A DNA stretch of 64,000 bases, taken from the NCBI GenBank assembly GCA_002441345.1, contig DJVU01000009.1, positions 1 to 64,000 on the forward strand. The letters are read 5' to 3'. This stretch comes from Bacteroidales bacterium UBA6248 (GTDB lineage: Bacteria; Bacteroidota; Bacteroidia; Bacteroidales; Lentimicrobiaceae). Below are positions 61,612 to 64,000 of this stretch, piece after piece (the first letter of the stretch is position 1; each line of letters begins with the position of its first letter). A program made the translations under genes and the position numbers. The notes under the pieces are model-generated. The model did not search any database, was not told the origin of the DNA, and was given only the letters and a program-made list of their open reading frames with translations.

Positions 61612-63297
61612 ATGGCTAAAAAAAAACTCAGGAATCCGGATTCTGAACCGGAAATGTCGAAAACCAGGAAAAGCAGCACTAAAGCTTTGGCGGCTAAAGA
61701 GATAAAGCCGTTCAGGATGACAAATAAGCCAAAGAAAGCTATAAATCACAAACCCTCGGATATCCTCGCCATTTCGGTTCAGGATGCTCTTTCCGGAAAT
61801 AAAGGAAGGGCTGTAAGCAATGACGATGTGGACTTCCGGAAAGTGGAAGAGGAGCCTTTTGAACGAACAGCGATAAAGCCGGCCGACGTAAAACCTGTTT
61901 CTTTGCCGGCTACAAAGGAACCTTCCAAAAAACCGGTTAAGAAAACAGTTTCGCGTACCGGGGTTAAAACCAGAGACAAGGGCAGAAAAATTTTCGTCCT
62001 GGATACATCTGTAATCCTTTACAATCACGATTCCATCAACAACTTTGAGGACAACGATGTGGCAATTCCTATCACTGTTCTTGAGGAACTTGATAATTTT
62101 AAAAAGGGTAACGATACCATTAATTTTGAAGCCCGGGAGTTTATTCGGATCATCGATACCCTTTCCGATCATGCCACGCTTACCGAATGGATTCCTCTGG
62201 TAAAGTCGAAAGGCGGACTTTTTAAAGTAGTGATGAATGAAAAAAGCGGGCTGGATGCACGGAAAATCTTTGATGATAATAAGCCTGACCACCGTATTCT
62301 GAATGCTGCTCTCGGACTGGTTGAAGAGTATCCCGACCGGAAAGTGGTGCTGGTAAGCAAGGATATTAACCTGCGGCTGAAGGCAAAATCGCTGAACATC
62401 CCGGCTGAAGATTTTCTGACCGGGAAAGTTAAAGATGTGGAAGGACTGTATACCGGCATCTCAACCATCAATAACCTGAGCAGCCGGATCATCGATAAGC
62501 TTTATCAGAACGGCTATTGCCTTCCCCGTGACATTGGTGTAAAATCACCGGTTCCAAATCATTACTTTATTCTCAGAAACACAACAACTTCTGCCCTGGC
62601 ATTTTATAATGCTATGACAAAACGTGTTGAACGGATTGAAAAAAGGCAGGCATTCAGAATTACTCCCAGAAATGCCGAACAGGTTTTTGCCATGCATGCC
62701 ATCCTGAATCCGGAAGTAAAACTGGTAACATTACAGGGTGTGGCCGGAACCGGAAAAACGTTGCTGGCACTGGCAGCTGCACTCGAACAGAAGCGGAATT
62801 TTAAACAGGTATTCCTCGCCCGGCCAATAGTGCCGCTCAGCAACAAGGATATAGGTTATCTTCCGGGAGATATTAAGTCGAAGATCAACCCCTATATGGA
62901 ACCGCTTTACGATAACCTGAAGTTTATTCAAAGTCAGTACGGGGAAAAGGATAAAGAATTCAAAAGCATTACAGAATCGCTTGAAAATGAAAAGCTTGTC
63001 ATTCAGCCCCTGGCCTATATTCGCGGACGAAGCATATCAAACGTTTGCTTTATTATAGATGAAGCCCAGAACCTGACCCCGCATGAAGTGAAGACCATTA
63101 TAACCCGTGCGGGACAGGGAACGAAAATTATTTTTACCGGCGACATCTATCAAATTGATACGCCTTACCTTGACGCACAAAGTAACGGGCTTTCGTATCT
63201 GATCGACAAGGTAAAGCACCATTCGATTTACGCCCATGTCAGGCTTGAGAAAGGAGAACGTTCGGAACTGGCAAACCTGGCAAACGACCTGTTGTAG
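61612..63297 (+). CDS. PIN-PhoH fusion (PhoH2-type RNase/ATPase)
   Basis: 561 residues. A basic, probably disordered region (1-120, rich in Lys, Pro and Ser) precedes a PIN domain (about 124-270, VLDTSVILYNHDS with the first metal-binding Asp, and TVLEELDNFKKG). After a linker comes the PhoH ATPase (about 350-561): Walker A GVAGTGKTLLAL, the FLARPIVPL segment, Walker B FIIDEAQNLTPHE, and GDIYQIDTPYLD. Known PhoH2 proteins unwind and cut RNA. The 120-residue basic tail is longer than I expect and may bind nucleic acid. Confidence 0.93.
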   Translation: MAKKKLRNPDSEPEMSKTRKSSTKALAAKEIKPFRMTNKPKKAINHKPSDILAISVQDALSGNKGRAVSNDDVDFRKVEEEPFERTAIKPADVKPVSLPATKEPSKKPVKKTVSRTGVKTRDKGRKIFVLDTSVILYNHDSINNFEDNDVAIPITVLEELDNFKKGNDTINFEAREFIRIIDTLSDHATLTEWIPLVKSKGGLFKVVMNEKSGLDARKIFDDNKPDHRILNAALGLVEEYPDRKVVLVSKDINLRLKAKSLNIPAEDFLTGKVKDVEGLYTGISTINNLSSRIIDKLYQNGYCLPRDIGVKSPVPNHYFILRNTTTSALAFYNAMTKRVERIEKRQAFRITPRNAEQVFAMHAILNPEVKLVTLQGVAGTGKTLLALAAALEQKRNFKQVFLARPIVPLSNKDIGYLPGDIKSKINPYMEPLYDNLKFIQSQYGEKDKEFKSITESLENEKLVIQPLAYIRGRSISNVCFIIDEAQNLTPHEVKTIITRAGQGTKIIFTGDIYQIDTPYLDAQSNGLSYLIDKVKHHSIYAHVRLEKGERSELANLANDLL

Positions 63298-63391
63298 ACT
63301 GCTGTATGCTGTCAGAAAGGAAAACGGATTTTAATGATCTGAGAACTGCCTTTTGGCTAATTGCTTAAATTTAGTCGTCAATAGTTTCGCA

Positions 63392-64000
63392 ATGAATGCA
63401 AAAGACAAAAGCAGGCAGGAATACACGGCAAGAATTAACAGGGTAATTGACTATATTGAAGAGCATTTAAATGAAGCCATTACACTCGATAAAATTGCTC
63501 AGATTGCCTGTTTCTCCCCATTTCATTTTCATCGTATATTCTCAGCCTTAACGAAAGAAACAATAAATGCCTTTGTTCAGCGAATACGAATTGAAAAAGC
63601 AGCCCAACAGCTTAGAAATGACAGAAATGTTTCGATAAGTGAAATAGCTTTTTATTATGGGTTTGGCAGTGCGGCCCATTTCAGCCGGACATTCCGCAAG
63701 TACTTCGGTATGACAGCTAAAGAATTCAGAGAAACCGAAAAGGCGATCTTTGCAAAAGACGGATTGTATTTTAGCAAGAACGGTCAACTAACCCGCAAGA
63801 TAAATCAAATAAGTCCGGATATTAAGGAACAACTTTGCAGTGAAAATTGTATTCAATTTAATCACTCAAATTTTGTTATTATGGACACAAAGGTTGAAAT
63901 TAAAGAGATGCCTGAACTAAATGTCGTTTACTGCCGACACACAGGTCAGTTTAATCAGATTGGAAAAGCTTATGAAAAGCTTATGAAATGGGCTGGCCCG
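63392..64000 (+). CDS. AraC-family regulator with GyrI-like effector domain (3' end outside window)
   Basis: The frame begins at ATG 63392 and stays open for 203 codons to the window edge. The N-terminal 105 residues form the AraC double HTH (VIDYIEEHLNEAITLDKIA, CFSPFHFHRIF, then SISEIAFYYGFGSAAHFSRTFRKYFG). Near residue 165 an effector-binding segment starts (VEIKEMPELNVVYCRHTGQFNQIGKAYEKLMKWA, split as VEIKEMPELNVVYCRHTG and QFNQIGKAYEKLMKW), typical of GyrI-like/SoxR-effector domains. Target genes are unknown. Confidence 0.9.
   Translation, partial: MNAKDKSRQEYTARINRVIDYIEEHLNEAITLDKIAQIACFSPFHFHRIFSALTKETINAFVQRIRIEKAAQQLRNDRNVSISEIAFYYGFGSAAHFSRTFRKYFGMTAKEFRETEKAIFAKDGLYFSKNGQLTRKINQISPDIKEQLCSENCIQFNHSNFVIMDTKVEIKEMPELNVVYCRHTGQFNQIGKAYEKLMKWAGP

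Overview
The window looks like chromosome of a Bacteroidetes bacterium, most likely an environmental member of the Bacteroidales or a neighbouring order. The support is internal: several proteins end in type IX secretion (T9SS) sorting domains, there is a SusC/SusD pair, and the Bacteroidetes -7 promoter element TAnnTTTG recurs just upstream of many start codons. The lysyl-tRNA synthetase and EF-G paralogue also look typical of the phylum. No rRNA, tRNA, CRISPR array, insertion sequence or phage gene was found. Both ends cut genes: a T9SS tail at the left and an AraC-type regulator at the right.

Layout. 1-20.7 kb is mostly housekeeping: an ABC-F ATPase, a polyprenyl synthase with rfbA, an MMPL exporter, a 2-hydroxyacid dehydrogenase, lysS, transaldolase, a PfkB kinase, an EF-G paralogue, a GH30 glycosidase, an Old Yellow Enzyme, and a crotonase / 3-hydroxyacyl-CoA dehydrogenase / thiolase operon. 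20.8-32.5 kb is for glycans: a T9SS carbohydrate-binding-like protein, then a minus-strand operon of an MFS sugar transporter, a GH144/glycoamylase-type T9SS enzyme, SusC and SusD. 32.8-39.4 kb is the most unusual part: a minus-strand operon of an octaheme cytochrome c, a membrane cytochrome b, two rhodanese lipoproteins, an OprO/P-type porin and a periplasmic sulfurtransferase. A Crp/Fnr regulator diverges from it, and the space between holds three perfect palindromes.

39.5-54.5 kb holds an M14 peptidase, a TonB-receptor-like outer-membrane protein, an orphan sensor kinase, a dicarboxylate symporter, a T9SS BNR-repeat protein, a TetR regulator, dus and an FtsX-like permease. 54.9-64 kb holds a TPR protein, pgk, a small zinc-ribbon protein, three tandem short single-strand-binding-protein genes, a PIN-PhoH ATPase and the cut AraC gene.

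The strongest candidate for an undescribed system is the 32.9-38.5 kb operon. I read it as an extracytoplasmic sulfur- or chalcogen-oxyanion reduction module. Quinol electrons would pass through the b-type cytochrome to an OTR-like octaheme cytochrome, the porin would admit the substrate, and the rhodaneses would carry sulfane sulfur. The divergent Fnr-like regulator probably controls it. The genes and motifs are seen directly; the substrate and reaction are inference.
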